Source of the DNA: Bullera alba
Lineage: Eukaryota > Basidiomycota > Tremellomycetes > Tremellales > Bulleraceae
Length of the DNA stretch: 64,000 nucleotides
Reading direction: 5' to 3'
Assembly: GCA_001600095.1 (NCBI GenBank)
Contig: BCIX01000001.1
Span: forward strand, 4,427,198-4,491,197
Part shown: positions 1 through 11,904 of the stretch, in pieces
Layout: the number at the start of each line of letters is the position of its first letter
Numbering within the stretch: the stretch's first letter is position 1
The notes under the pieces: model-generated
The model's input: the letters and a program-made list of their open reading frames with translations, nothing else
Databases searched by the model: none
Told to the model about the DNA's origin: nothing
Made by a program: the position numbers and the translations under genes

Positions 1-566
1 ATTCGCTCGAGTCCGCAGCCCCAGCTGCTGATGGAGTCTAATTCGACGACTTCCTCCCCTCGCGTCGTATTCTTCTGGGATCTTTCGTTCGTTTTCGTTT
101 TCGCTTTTCATCATTCGCCATTTGAGAAAGGACCTACCTTGTAACAATAAAGAAGAAAGAACCAAGCACCCCCGTGTCTGTCGGGTCTCGAGACTATAAA
201 CCCTGCTCTGAATATCCGTCCCCTATTTGTCTTTTGGTCAGGAGGCATACGGGTCATATAGTATCTGAGGATAGACAATGTATGACATGTTGAACGCATT
301 AGGTGGTGGATACTAGCTTGCACCGCATCCTTAAGCGTTGGTCACGAGCGTACTCTGCTGGTTAACGAGTCCCATGAGGCATGAAGCCAGAAGTGACTGA
401 GTTCAACAAAATCGTGACGTGGAAGCGATCTCGAGTTTGAACATTGTCGGAAGACATGTCCACCGTTCACGTTGTGTCCATCCACACACAAATTGTTCTC
501 GACGCAGCTCGTTCTTGCCCTATACATACCTCAATTTACCGACGAATACGCCGGCGCTCTGACAGG
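1..566. other. Left-edge non-coding stretch / promoter of the importin gene
   Basis: No gene is supported here. One plus-strand frame stays open from base 3 to a TAA at 39-41 and reads like an Ala/Pro-rich protein tail (SLESAAPAADGV), so bases 1-41 may be the 3' end of a gene lying off the left edge; this is a weak inference. The rest is AT-richer and holds only short shadow frames. It should contain that gene's 3' UTR and the promoter and 5' UTR of the importin gene whose ATG is at 567. Confidence 0.35.
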
Positions 567-3500
567 ATGGAGGAAGATGCGTTCGGGAGCCTTGCATCGT
601 CCTCAACGAGCGGACCTTCGTTGTCTTTTCCCGTTCTGGAACACAGCGACTTGAACCGTGTGGCAGAGGTGAGCAGCAACACCGAGCAAAGATGTTGCTT
701 CTGCGGCTGCGAGAGGTGGGACAAGCGAGCAGCACGACTGACGGCTTTGTAGACCATAACCCATCTCTTCGACCCGAGTACTTCCTCGAATCCGAGTCTA
801 GCGAAGAGTCTGCAGAACGACTTGCAGGTTGTCCAGCAGAGCAACGAGGCATGGGGGCTAATCTCGGGACTCGCCAATCACGAAGTAAGTCAAAAGATAG
901 CCTCACTGCCTTCCCTGCGGCGAGAATGCTAGATACGGCGAGCTGATGATGCATAGGACCCAAATGTCCGGTTCTTCAGTGCCCATACGGCTCAAGTCAA
1001 GATCAGCAGGGATTGGAACACACTACCACACGAGCTTCAACCTGCACTGCTGCAGCTCTTACTGCAGACCTTGGCACAGTCGATATCGCCTTCCAATCCC
1101 GTCTCGCACCAGCCAGCAAACAATGTAGTCGTCAGGAAACTATTCGGATGTGTGGGTCAAATGATACTCGAGCAGCAAGAGGAATGTCGACCGTGGCAAA
1201 TCGCTGATTGTCGTTCGCGAACCGTGTAGCTCGCGAGTATACTCCTTCGACTACCATTCCACTTGTTCCCTAACCCCCTCATCACCGTTCTCTCCACGAT
1301 ATCAGACGCCGCTACGAATGCCTCTCTACCGCCGTCCATGCCGTCCTCAGGGTACAATACCCCCACGATGAACTTTGATGCAGGGGCGACAGGTCGGCGG
1401 ATGAGATTGTGGAGTCTGGAATGGCTGGCCATTTGTGTAGAGGAGATCGGTCGAGCAGGTATCAGTGAACAAAAGAAGTGAGGCCACACAGTGCCGACTG
1501 TTTCCGAAGATATGCTCACTGCTTGTCCTATCGCAGGAACGCTCTGCGGCGACATTTAGATGTGGACCTGCCTCAAGTCCTGGATACGATAAAGCATTCA
1601 ATGGCGCATCCCGAACTAGCAGATTCGGCTTGCAAGTGTGCCGAGAGCTGGATAGACTATGGCCTAGGCGCAGAGTAGGTTTCAGCTGCCCGCCTCGTAT
1701 CCAACGGGTCGCTTGCCCAATAGCTGATTGTCAACTCATCAGCGAGCTGACAGAGCTGCTCCCGCATCTGTATGCCCTGCTGCCGCTCCCAGCGGCATCC
1801 TCAGCTTTGGTCGAGGTCTTGTCGGAAAGTGTCTTCAGATTCGGCAAGGGTGCCAAGATCCTCACAGAACCTCTGGTCCAATGGTGCACCGGTCCACAAG
1901 GTTCGCAGTTGCTCAATGGCGATATCACTTCGGATGAAGTAGTCGGCTTCGCAAAGTTGCTCTGCGCCATAGTGGAGCATTCGTCAGAATGGCTAGTAGC
2001 TCGGATACAAGAGCCCAGTGTCCAGGCCTTCTTGGGCATTGTACTTCGGTTAACGGGCTGTGAAGGACTGAGCGGGGTAGAGGAGAACATATCAGAGGTA
2101 TGTCCCTAATAATTTTTGTCGACAAACTGACTGATCATCGTTATGATCGCTCAGCTCACGTTGCCGATTTATCCCTTGCTGCAAGAAGCGGTGATGGACT
2201 CTGACACATTCTCGGCTCCACACGAGACGTCACCCGAATGGCAGGTAGCCAAGCAGTTCTTCAAAGAGCTAGTCTCGATCACGCGGCGGAAGGTTCGATG
2301 GCCAGATGACAAGCTCGACAAGGAGGATAAAGAGGCCTTTGAGACATACAGAAGGGACGCGGGCGAAGTGATCGTTGGAGCGTGAGTTAGGCTGGGCTGG
2401 TCAGGATGGACTAGCTGATGATCTATCTCCAGGTACTATATCCTTCGAGAGGAGATGCTCAGATTCTTGACAGACGATCTCATCAATTTGATAAATACTG
2501 GCGCTGCATGGCAGGTGGGTCGCATGACTCCTCTGATAGCGTTTCTTGCTGATTGTGGAACAGGATATAGAGGCTGTATTGCACTGCATTCGATATTCAT
2601 CCGAAGCGGTCCCACTCGGCGAATCGCAATTCATGCCGATAGTGTTCGGCGACGCTCTTACGGGGTTAACGCAACGACACGAGGACCGCTTGCGCCTGAC
2701 CACGGTCTGCGTTATACGTGAGTCTTGGGTTGATGTGGGATTGCGATGCTACACTGCTAATGACGTTGTCGCTGCGCAGAATCCTATGAAGAATGGTTCC
2801 GAACACATCCCGATCATCTCCTGCCCGTGCTGTCATACCTGGTTGAATCACTGTCGACGGCGTCGTCCCACATCTCGCGCTATGCCGCCGACGCTCTCAA
2901 GGCTCTGTGTGATATATGTCGGAACAAGCTGGTTCAGCACATTGGCGCTTTCGCCCAGCTTCACGACAAGATTGGCGACCTAGGGGTGAATAGACTCAGC
3001 TCTGATGGCCTTCTTTGACTGACCGAGGACTTTAGTCTGAGGAACAAGTGAAAGTCATCCAAGCTATCACCAGCGTCATTCAAGCTCTGCCGCCAAACGA
3101 GGCGATCGGCCCCGTCGAGGTGGGTATTCGTACATAGAATCATCCTTCCGTAGACCTCAGCTGACATCTCGCAGGGCATACTTCATCCTGTGGTCGATCG
3201 ACTCAATCAAGCCACGGCGGCAGTACAGTCCGATCCGTCAGCACAGGCACTATTGGTTCAGGCGCTGTCTTCGCTTACGGCGGCTTACAAAGGCCTGACT
3301 CCAAGTGACGACGACATGTTCGAGCTGGATGCCCCGGAAGTGGATATAGGACCAGCGCAAGCAGACATCCGGATGGTCGCACTACGATTGAAGATCGAGA
3401 CTGCGATCCAGAGCGTCGTTGTCGTTTGGAATGGTGATTCCGAGGTGGCTGATGTGAGTGGAGCGGTTCCTCATTGAGGAGTGGATGTTGATCAGGTTTC

Positions 3501-4471
3501 CACAAAGTCGTTGTCCGCGTTGGTGAAAAACTCGACTTCGGACACGCTCATTGCCTTGTCGCCTCTGCCACTGTTGACATTAGTGACATCCGCAGCGGAA
3601 CGATCATCATCTGCCCTCTGGATGTCACTTGCGTCTACCTTGGTGCTGCGCATCAATGCTCCTCCGTCGCCTTTGACACGCAAAAAAGACCGCACGCAGG
3701 ACGAAAGTGCCCAGCATGAGAAGGACGAGTTGGAAAGGTGGAACGTCGTAGCAGATGCCGCTGGGCGATTGGTGGTAGTTGCCGGAAACACTTTCACCGG
3801 GAGTGGCGCAATGAGCGAGGTAGGTCCAAGAACCTGTCACTTGTCACATTGAGCTAACGGACTCAGCATCCTGACGTGGTCGAGGGATGGTTCAAATTCT
3901 GCTCTGCGGTATGTCCAAGCCTTTTTCCCTCTCGGTCGATACTCATACTCTGTCCCAGTTGTCGTCGCGGTTCCCTGGCGTGTTGCTACGCTTGCCAAGT
4001 CACTCGGTCGAGGGATATATGACCCTTGGGGTACTTGGCCTGGGTGCTCAGGAGCGATTCTCGCTGAAGTCCACCAGCGACTTCTTTGTGGCCTTGCTGT
4101 CGAATACCAAGTATCCGTCGCCACTGGAGCCACTATCCGAAGATCTATTCAGGCATTTTGGAGCGCAAATCCTACGCAGCCTCTTGCTCTCGGCTGGATC
4201 CGAAGGACCAAGAAGCGTGATCCCAAATCTGGCAGAACTACTGGCTTGCCTGGTACAACGGATTCCCGGGGAAGCAATGGCGAGTTGGCTGAATGCGATT
4301 TTGGTGGAGGAGGGATTCCCAAGTGCCAAATCGACGCCGGCATCGAAAGATCGCTTAAAAGAGGTCGTGCTCAAGTCGAGAACGACGAAGAGGATGAGAG
4401 AGGCATTGCACGAGTTTGCACTTGTTGCGAGAGGGCTAGACAATACGACATACGGCAACGCGACAATGTGA
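567..4471 (+). CDS. Importin-13 / Kap122-family karyopherin-beta
   Basis: A nuclear transport receptor that binds RanGTP and cargo and moves proteins through nuclear pores. The N-terminus, spliced from 567-668, 753-884 and 957-1151, reads LQNDLQVVQQSNEAWGLISGL and then DPNVRFFSAHTAQVKISRDW, the importin N-terminal helices typical of importin-13. The middle is HEAT-like helices. The last exon carries the family's conserved tail (WLNAILVEEGFPS ... ARGLDNTTYG), which fits human IPO13 better than transportin-3. The gene has about 14 introns; I checked the first four junctions (669-752, 885-956, 1152-1229, 1478-1539) and they keep the frame, but later ones are approximate. The ATG at 567 was chosen because the protein opens directly into the family N-terminus. 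Yeast Kap122/Pdr6 is the presumed counterpart. The 3' end converges on MED20, 171 bp apart. Confidence 0.85.
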
Positions 4472-4642
4472 GCCGCCAGGCGTGTGCGGTGTGCAGAATA
4501 GTATAACGAGTAGCGGTGATCATGGCATTCACATAGTATGTTGATCAAGAGTAATGACATGATGATACAAGTAGATCAAATAGCAAGATTTTGCTGGATG
4601 ACAGGGCAGGACACACGTTGCCTTAAATTAGACGCAGCTCAC

Positions 4643-5759
4643 TCATATCATGCCGCCCTGTCGCAATGACCTGGCCAGCAGAAAGGCGGACCGCTTTGTC
4701 CGTTCTATACCCTCCCAGCCCAGACTAACATCTTTCAGAGTCTCGCTCTCCCACTGATGAAACCTTTTCTCGCCCCCAACTCCTTCGGGGAGGCACCCCT
4801 GTAGGAACTCCTTCAATGTGTTGACGATGAGATCCGACGAAATGCCTTTGGTATCGCCCAACCACTCTGCCTCTAGGTATATCGTCGACGGGGATGGTGT
4901 CCCAAGGTTGTGCATTGTGAGTAGGATGGAAGGATATGGCGATTGGAGCGGAGGGAAGTGCAAGGATGAGATTAGATATGAAGTTCCCGGTAGCACGGCA
5001 GGGATAGGTTGTTGAGCGGTCATGGATGCGGCCTGTTAGGAGTTCAGTATTGTCAAGCGCTTGATGGACTTTGGCACTCACAGCTCGGGCCTGCTTGGTT
5101 AATCCCATTACGAATGGGTTCAGGATGTTTTGCAGTAAGACAACCAGCTGTGACGAGGGCCGTACTGCCGTGATGGAGTAAGGACCTGGTGGGACTTTGC
5201 TGGGCTGAACCGGAGCTGTCTTCCTGTTGACATCTACTACTGTGGTCGATGTGTCCTTCTTGTCGATGAGCTCGAAGCCGTCGACGTCTATGCCAGTGTC
5301 GACGACCTCGCTCTCGGCTTTGCCAGTTCCAGTCTTTGAAGCATCGGGTGCTGCGGCATTCCTGGCCTCTGTTGGCTCCGGTGCCCGTCTCTCCAGGAAG
5401 ACGTATGTCGTGTCATCTTTGGGAACAGGCAAAGAAGAAGAACCAGGAGCCGTAGGTTGAGAATACGCGATAGTTGTCAATGTCTTCCCGGTAGACGGGT
5501 TGCTCGATTTAAAAGTCCGAAAATGGATCGAGGATCGTGATGGATGTGTGAGCTATATCGCCGCTCTGAGTCAGCCAGGCGGCAGTAGAAGGTCGAACGA
5601 GGTTTTCACTCACTCCGTAATGCTCGAGTAGCCTGGTGACGATGATCTCCGCCAGATCAGCCGGGGGAGGCGAGTAGTCCCATTGATACAGGCTGTAAGT
5701 CGCGCGTCAGTCACAAGGCGTTTAACAGGACCGGGAATCACTTGCATGGAATATCCCAT
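4643..5759 (-). CDS. MED20: Mediator complex subunit 20 (Med20/Srb2-like)
   Basis: A head-module subunit of Mediator, which couples activators to RNA polymerase II. Four exons (5759-5746, 5692-5614, 5552-5082, 5032-4643) give a 317-residue protein. The start MGYSILYQW resembles the Med20 opening (MG..xVLxW), SSIHFRTFKS matches the yeast Srb2 strand SIDFRTYRC, and the C-terminal half (LGTPSPSTIYLEAEWLGD, then LIVNTLKEFLQGCLPE) matches the family's beta-strand plus terminal helix. It is longer than the roughly 200-residue yeast protein because of a disordered Ala/Pro/Thr-rich insert at about residues 60-120. The first intron needs a GC donor (GCAAGT at 5745-5740) to keep frame. Without that the start is undefined: an in-frame extension to 5923 also exists but lacks family similarity. 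Divergent from CCT2. Confidence 0.65.
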
Positions 5760-6109
5760 GGCTTCCGACAAGGACGTTGAATCAATCTCTCCTCCTCATG
5801 TCGGCGTGACGCACTTGCTAGCTGCAGCAAGGAGGAGGATGCTGTGAACAGGTGTAGCAGGCAGGCGGGGTCAACGCCAGCTCGCACTACTCTCGCAGCT
5901 TGCAGCTGGACGTCCCCCTCCACCCGAGGCTGTCACGTGACCTACTTCTCGAAACGCGCGCCCGGTTCGTGTGCCTTGATCTCGTCGATGTTTCCAGCTG
6001 CTCATGTACAACTTCCATCAACGTTCCAAGCAGTACAAAAAAGTGTTGACAAGGTCATCAACAGACACCACAGCTTAATAGTAGTAAGGACGATCACAGC
6101 TCGATCATC
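5760..6109. promoter_or_regulatory. Divergent MED20/CCT2 promoter with a CACGTG palindrome
   Basis: This 350-bp stretch separates the start codons of MED20 (minus) and CCT2 (plus) and must hold both promoters. The perfect 10-bp palindrome GTCACGTGAC lies at 5932-5941, 168 bp before the CCT2 ATG; its core CACGTG is the E-box bound by bHLH factors such as Cbf1. No other gene is seen. Confidence 0.5.
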
Positions 6110-8173
6110 ATGAACATTTGGGCAGACGAGGTACGCTGGAACATCCACGAATAATTGCTGATGGTCCAGGCAACCGAGGAGAGAGGTGAGAATGCTCGAT
6201 TATCGTCATTCGTCGGTGCAATGGCGCTGGGAGATCTAGTAAAGTCGACATTAGGACCGAAGGTGAGTCCACAGCTTCATTATAGTGCAGGATTACAGTA
6301 CTGATTGCTCTGTCAAGGGAATGAACAAAATCTTGCGTATGTGTTGCCAGAATCGTAGAGAAGTCCAACGCTCATAAATGTTGCTCAGAATCCGCTTCGA
6401 CCCAGGCTATCACAGTGACGAACGATGGAGCGACGATTCTGAAGTCCATCACGCTCGATAACCCAGCCGCCAAGATCCTGGTCAACATCTCCAAAGTCCA
6501 GGACGACGAAGTTGGTGATGGAACCACATCCGTCTGCGTGCTCGCCTCCGAACTGCTGAGAGAGGCCGAGAAGCTGGTCACGACGCAGCGAATCCACCCA
6601 CAGACAGTCGTTGAGGGATACCGAATCGCGTCAAAGGCAGCGCTGGAGGCTTTGGAGGCTTCGGCCATCGACAACGGCTCGGACGAGAAGCAGTTCAGGG
6701 AGGATCTATTCAACATTGCCCGAACGACGCTCAGCAGTAAAGTCCTATCGCAAGACAAGGACTACTTTGCCAACCTCGCCGTCGACGCCGTGCTACGGTT
6801 GAAGGGTTCGACGGATCTGGAACACATTCAGATTATCAAGAAGGTCGGAGGAAAATTGACGGATTCGTATCTCGACGAAGGTGAGTCCAGTTGGAAGCGC
6901 AGATGAGATGTCTAACGTCGGCTCAGGCTTCATCCTCGACAAGAGTATCGCCACCAACTCGCCAAAGAGGATAGAAAACGCCAAAATCCTGATTGCCAAC
7001 ACTTGTTAGTTCTACAATACAGGATGTCCGCCGCTAAGCTGACATTCCGAAGCCATGGACACGGACAAGATCAAGATTTTCGGTGCGCGAGTGCGAGTCG
7101 ATGGAACGGGCAAGCTGGCCGAGCTGGAGAGGGCAGAGAAGGTAAGTCAGCTGGAACGGATGGTAGGAGTGCGTTAGCTGACTGCTTGACAGGAAAAGAT
7201 GAAGGCCAAGGTTGCGGCCATCGCTTCGCACGGTATCACGTGTTTCGTCAACCGACAGCTCATCTACAACTACCCCGAGAATCTGCTCGCTGAGCAGGGT
7301 ATCATGTCGATCGAGCACGCCGACTTTGAGGGTGTGGAGAGACTGGCCCTTGTCACTGGTGGAGAGATTGCCAGTACGTTCGACGCCCCAGACAAGGTCA
7401 AGATCGGCCGATGTGATGTGATCGAGGAGATCATGATCGGAGAGGACAAGGTGAGTGGATGTTGATGGCTTGATTCGTGTTGCGCTTTGGCTAAACAGAT
7501 TCCTTTCAGCTCATCAAGTTCTCTGGTGTCGCCGCAGGAGAGGCATGTACCGTCGTTCTTCGAGGCGGAACATCGCAAATGGTCGAGGAAGCCGAGCGAT
7601 CGCTTCACGATGCCTTGTCGGTGCTGTCGCAAACCGTCAAAGAGACTCGGATCACGCTTGGAGGCGGTTGTGCCGAGATGTTGATGAGCTGCAAAGTCGA
7701 CGAGGCCGCTAGGACCGTCAAGGGGAAGAAGGCTCTGGCCGTGGAGGGCTTTGCCCGGGCCTTGAGACAGGTGAGCAATCACTTGAGCTACCCCATGTCT
7801 ATTTGCTGATTGACCGCTAGATGCCAACTATCCTGGCCGACAACGGTGGTTACGACTCTTCGGATATCGTCACAAAGCTGCGTGCTGCGCACTACGAGGG
7901 CAAGTCTGACGCCGGTATCAGTGAGTACAAAAGTAGGATTAGCAAGGGACCATACTGACCAGACTAGACATGGACATTGGAGAGATTGCTTCGATGAAGG
8001 AACTCGGTGTGACCGAGTCGTACAAGCTTAAAAAGCAGGTCATCGTCAGTGCCAGCGAAGCGGCCGAGATGATTCTGAGGTGAGTGCAACGTGCCCTGTG
8101 ATCAATACCTCGCTGACCCTGATGCAGAGTCGACAACATCTTGAGAGCCACGCCAAGGAGACGTGAGGGATAG
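6110..8173 (+). CDS. CCT2: T-complex protein 1 subunit beta (CCT2)
   Basis: One of the eight subunits of the cytosolic CCT/TRiC chaperonin, which folds actin, tubulin and other proteins in an ATP-driven ring. Visible group II chaperonin motifs: LGPKGMNKIL (P-loop region), [23 protein letters not shown] with the catalytic Asp, and [11 protein letters not shown] near the second equatorial segment. The C-terminus [13 protein letters not shown] matches the beta-subunit tail (yeast NILRAKPRKRE), which sets it apart from the other seven subunits. Many short introns; the exon encoding GMNKIL is only 19 nt (6318-6336). The ATG at 6110 opens MNIWADE and is followed by an intron at 6131-6169. Expression is expected to be high and growth-linked. 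Confidence 0.95.
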
Positions 8174-8524
8174 AGAGGGGGTTGGTTGAAGCATGTACCT
8201 ATACGACTCGATGCATGCATAGAGAGTGTCCAGTCGGTTGTATGAGTAGATGCAGAGGTCTCCGCAGGCGGAGGAAGCGAGTGCGAGTGCCACCCAAAAC
8301 GAAATTGCTCACCGAAAGGACGCGCCTGTTTTCTTGTTTGTGCCTTGTTCAACGTTCAACATCCAAGTTCCAGCATTCAACGTTCGACTTCAACCCACTC
8401 AAACTCGACGTGTCTGTTCAGCTTCACTCACCACAGCTCGTAAAGACCGGGCAGCTCTCGGATCCGAGGTGAGCTGACCTTCCTATGTGGCCGCTTGCAA
8501 AGCTCACTGTTGCTGGTCTGCAGC
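8174..8524. other. Intergenic region with a 5' UTR intron of the next gene
   Basis: After the CCT2 stop there is a probable 3' UTR, then at about 8345-8400 a run of imperfect direct repeats of TTCAACGTTC. A probable 5' UTR intron spans 8469-8523 (donor GTGAGC, acceptor CTGCAG) and ends just before the ATG at 8525. No gene is seen here. Confidence 0.5.
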
Positions 8525-11362
8525 ATGAGCGACATATTCGCTTTGACGGGTCTCACCCCGAATGATCAACTTCAATACCTCCCTTCCTTGCCGGACACCC
8601 CTCGCGCCCCTCGTTCGACGACATCGAATCATCACAACCATCCCCGATCTAGCAAAAAGACCCCGTTCAGCTCACGATACATGAATCTGGCCGAGTTGGC
8701 GGATGAAGACGACGTACACACACGAGCGGGATTGCCTTCCAACGATCAACTGCGCTACCTCCCTCCATTGCCGCCAACTCCTCACGTACCAAATAATCCA
8801 GCACGAAGCGAGCTATCCGACGACTTCGATGATGAGCGTCTCACTAGATCGGAGTCACTGTACAGCTTAGGCAGGACGGAAGATGGCCATGTCGATGTTT
8901 CGAGATCGCCAACCAAATATCCAGTGTTGTCAACACGACAATCTTCGATGAACATAGCCAGACGAGCGTCCCCCACGAAATCACCAACAAAGGTCCTCCC
9001 TCCCTTCCTCGACGCAGAGGTCGTCCGTTCGCCATCAAAAGGGGGCTCGACCATCCGGAAGCATAGGCATGTCCAGGGGGGTAGCAAGGGGGACATGGGA
9101 ATCACGATACTCGAGCCCAAACACCAGGATGAAATGGAGTCGCAGGTCACATCCACCTCAACGATTCCCAAACAAACCATTTCGGGCGATGGTGAGGAAC
9201 GAGATAATGGGCTATTGAAGCCAGCTGTGGTGGAATGGGACCCAAATCAATCAACGCTCCTCCCCGTGTCACCGGCCAAACAGGCGCATCTCTTGACCAT
9301 GGACAACGCTCTAGCTACAGTCCATCCTCCTTGGCAAGGAGACGCCTCAATGCTCGGTGACGCGTCGATGCTCGACATGTCGATGTTCAATCCCCCAAGA
9401 CCGCCGAGACTAATGGACCCACCTCTCAGCTCCGCGGACGATCATCGCAAATCAGCAGGAGCAACCCCGTCAATCAGGTCGAAACGCACCTTCCCAGCCT
9501 CATCATCTGCCCAGTCGCTGGCGTCGGTTGGGGAAGAAGGGCAGGGAGGTCATGGAGATATCGACGCTGGTGATATGAGCACTTTGTTGCCCACTTCGCC
9601 CGACAAGCTGAGACATCTTCTCCGCAACGAGGAGATGTTGCAGAATGAAACGATGACATTCGACGGACCATCGATGCTCGCGACCATCAGTGGCCTGCCG
9701 GACAGGATGCCCTATCGATCCATCGACTCGATCTTTGGGAACGCCGCCCCACCAGCCAGACAAAGCGCTCAACGCCAGTCCCCGCACAAGGCAAGGCCCG
9801 CGGCTCCTGGGGACGCTACAATCGACCTGAACGACTTGATGGGCAAAGTGACCAAAGTGAAAAGACCCTCAGGTACCGAAGAAAGCTTCGTGGACCTGCT
9901 CAAAGAGGCCGACTCGTTCCTCGACGGGTGAGTGGCGTTTGTCCTGGGAAATGATTGGCTGATCTGACCATGGAGTAGATCCGTTCTTGCTGCCGATGAA
10001 ACCTTTGTGCTGCCACACATGCGACCTCGCAGGCTGGAGCCATCACCCACCAAGGTTGATCACCCATTCTCGGTTCCTCCATTCCCCCCTCAACAAGGAC
10101 CCATTCCGTCTCGGCAAGCTGCTTCGGCAATGAAGTCCGCAATATCACCAGTCAAGACTGATAGGACGCCTCATCAGTCGAGGACGTCGAGGAGACGATC
10201 AAAGAGTCTTTCTGAAGCCAACCCAGAACCTATCCCTCGAAGCTCGCCAACCAAGCCTTCCACGATCGCCAGATCGCACACCGATAGAGCGATCGCCGCT
10301 CTAATTCCAGAACGATCGCCAATCAAGAGGTCAATGCCACCGGTCACCCAGCCGACAGCGGCTAAATCCAGGACTAGTCTCATGCCTCCTTCTTCCAAGC
10401 GGGTCTCCTTGTCAGCAGGGGCGATCCCTCTTCCCAGCAGCGCTTCTCACAGGGTCATGCAGCTGCCCAGAGCAACGACCAGGGAGCCTATCAGTAGGCC
10501 AGCCGCTGGCTCTGTGGCCAGAGCTGCACCCTCGGTCCTGGTGTCGAGTACGACTGCTCGACCCGCTGGCTCGCTCCAAGCTCCTTCGACATCAAGGACC
10601 AGGACTGCTACATCTGCTCTGCCTGGTGCGGCACCCGCCGTGTCCAGTGGCTCGACTAGGCCCAGCTCTTCCGGTACCCGACTGGGCTCAAGGGCTGGAC
10701 TTGCTCCAACTTCAGCGTCTCTCAAAACCCTGCCTGGTCTCACAAGACCGTCGACGACATCGTCGAGACCGCCGACGGGATCTTCTCATCCGTCGACGAC
10801 ATCATCAAGACCACCAGCAACAACGACTAGGTCTCTCGCTCCTGCAGCCACGACAGTCCGAACCATTTCTCGCGCACCAACCCAGAGAGTCGAGCCGCAG
10901 CGAAGTCTTGCACTAGCTCGGCCTATTCTACCCACCACTGGAGATCGACCGGTGCCAGCACGCCGAGAATTCGGGACTGATGGATCTCAAGCGACGAACC
11001 GTGCTAGAGGAGGATCGACATCGACTGCATCGGTCCTAGCTGATGGTAGACTCGCCAAGCCGACCACAGGGCTGCCCGCGGCGTCGAGCAGGGATATCAA
11101 GGCGAGAGCGTTATCGACTCCAGCGAGCGCGATTGCTCGATCAAGAGCCACAGGGAGTGCAGTACCTCCCCTTCCCAACTTGCCCGCCAGAACGTCCATG
11201 GCACCTCCACCGACAATGATCAACGCCGCAGGAGGACTACCGAGACCAGCAGCGGTGTCCCGCATGCCGGCGCCCACGGCGAAGATGTCCTCGAGTGCGA
11301 GTTTGGCTGATTTGAGAATGAGGATGGACAGACTGCAGGCAAGGCAGAGTGCGAAGAAGTAG
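8525..11362 (+). CDS. Unknown disordered protein rich in SP/TP and SPxK motifs
   Basis: Not recognised. Two exons (8525-9927 and 9979-11362) give 928 residues. Two short modules are each present twice in the N-terminal half: GLTPNDQLQYLPSLPDTP (near residue 8) and GLPSNDQLRYLPPLPPTP (near 70), then STLLPVSPAKQAHLL (near 245) and STLLPTSPDKLRHLL (near 355). Many SPTK/SPVK/SPIK sites fit the cyclin-dependent kinase consensus. The C-terminal 450 residues are a Ser/Thr/Pro/Arg-rich, strongly basic stretch without cysteine clusters, ending in a short predicted helix (LADLRMRMDRLQARQSAKK). Basic charge plus CDK-type sites would suit a microtubule- or chromatin-associated cell-cycle protein, but that is inference. 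The upstream ATG at 8495 lies inside the likely 5' UTR intron, so 8525 was chosen. Confidence 0.75.
10748..10815 (+). repeat. Two-copy 42-bp tandem repeat inside the SP-rich gene
   Basis: Two near-identical units starting at 10748 and 10790 encode PSTTSSRPPTGSSH and PSTTSSRPPATTTR. The period is 42 bp, so the frame is kept; this looks like a recent in-frame duplication in a disordered tail. Confidence 0.7.
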
Positions 11363-11904
11363 TCTTGTGCTTTGTGTATGCATATTGCCTGTCTACGTTG
11401 CGAGGGTCGCTCCATGGCATGCATGCTCTCCGGCCTCGCCGGAGGTTTGCCGGGACCCGCAAGCTGTGAGCGTGCTGCACGTGCTGTCAACGCAGGGTAT
11501 AACCGAGCCCACCACTTTACACACCCCCGGTTCCCGCCGCCGAGAGCGTCCCAGCGTCCAGCGAGCCGAGTTGCTGCAGCCAGCCGGTGGTGGTGGTGAC
11601 TTGGCCTGCATCGACGATGAGATGTAACCAGATCACTAACCCAGATATATACCCACCATTCTGTGAGCAGAACTACATCGCACTGCATAGCGAGCCCGAT
11701 CAGCCTCGCTTGAATCTCCGACAAAGTCAAGTCCCATACACACGCTCAACGCCAATCTGGCACAAATCTCGCACCATCGCCTCCGTTACTTCAGGACGAC
11801 TCGTGAGCGCGGGTTGCAGGTGGACATTGGACGGTCACTGATCGTGCGTAATAAACCAGGTCACCGCATAATCCTTTCAGCGGACTCTAGGGATCTGACT
11901 CAGG
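11363..11904. other. Intergenic region upstream of VMA6
   Basis: Holds the 3' UTR of the SP-rich gene and the VMA6 promoter. A CACGTG box sits at 11478-11483, about 420 bp before the VMA6 start. Short frames here look like shadows; no gene is seen. Confidence 0.5.

Noticed and set aside
5760..5923. Extension of MED20 to an ATG at 5923
   Set aside because: It keeps frame with a GT donor, but the added residues do not resemble a Med20 N-terminus and would fill half the divergent promoter.
10007..11362. Second half of the SP-rich protein as its own gene
   Set aside because: The intron 9928-9978 joins both halves in frame with consensus sites.
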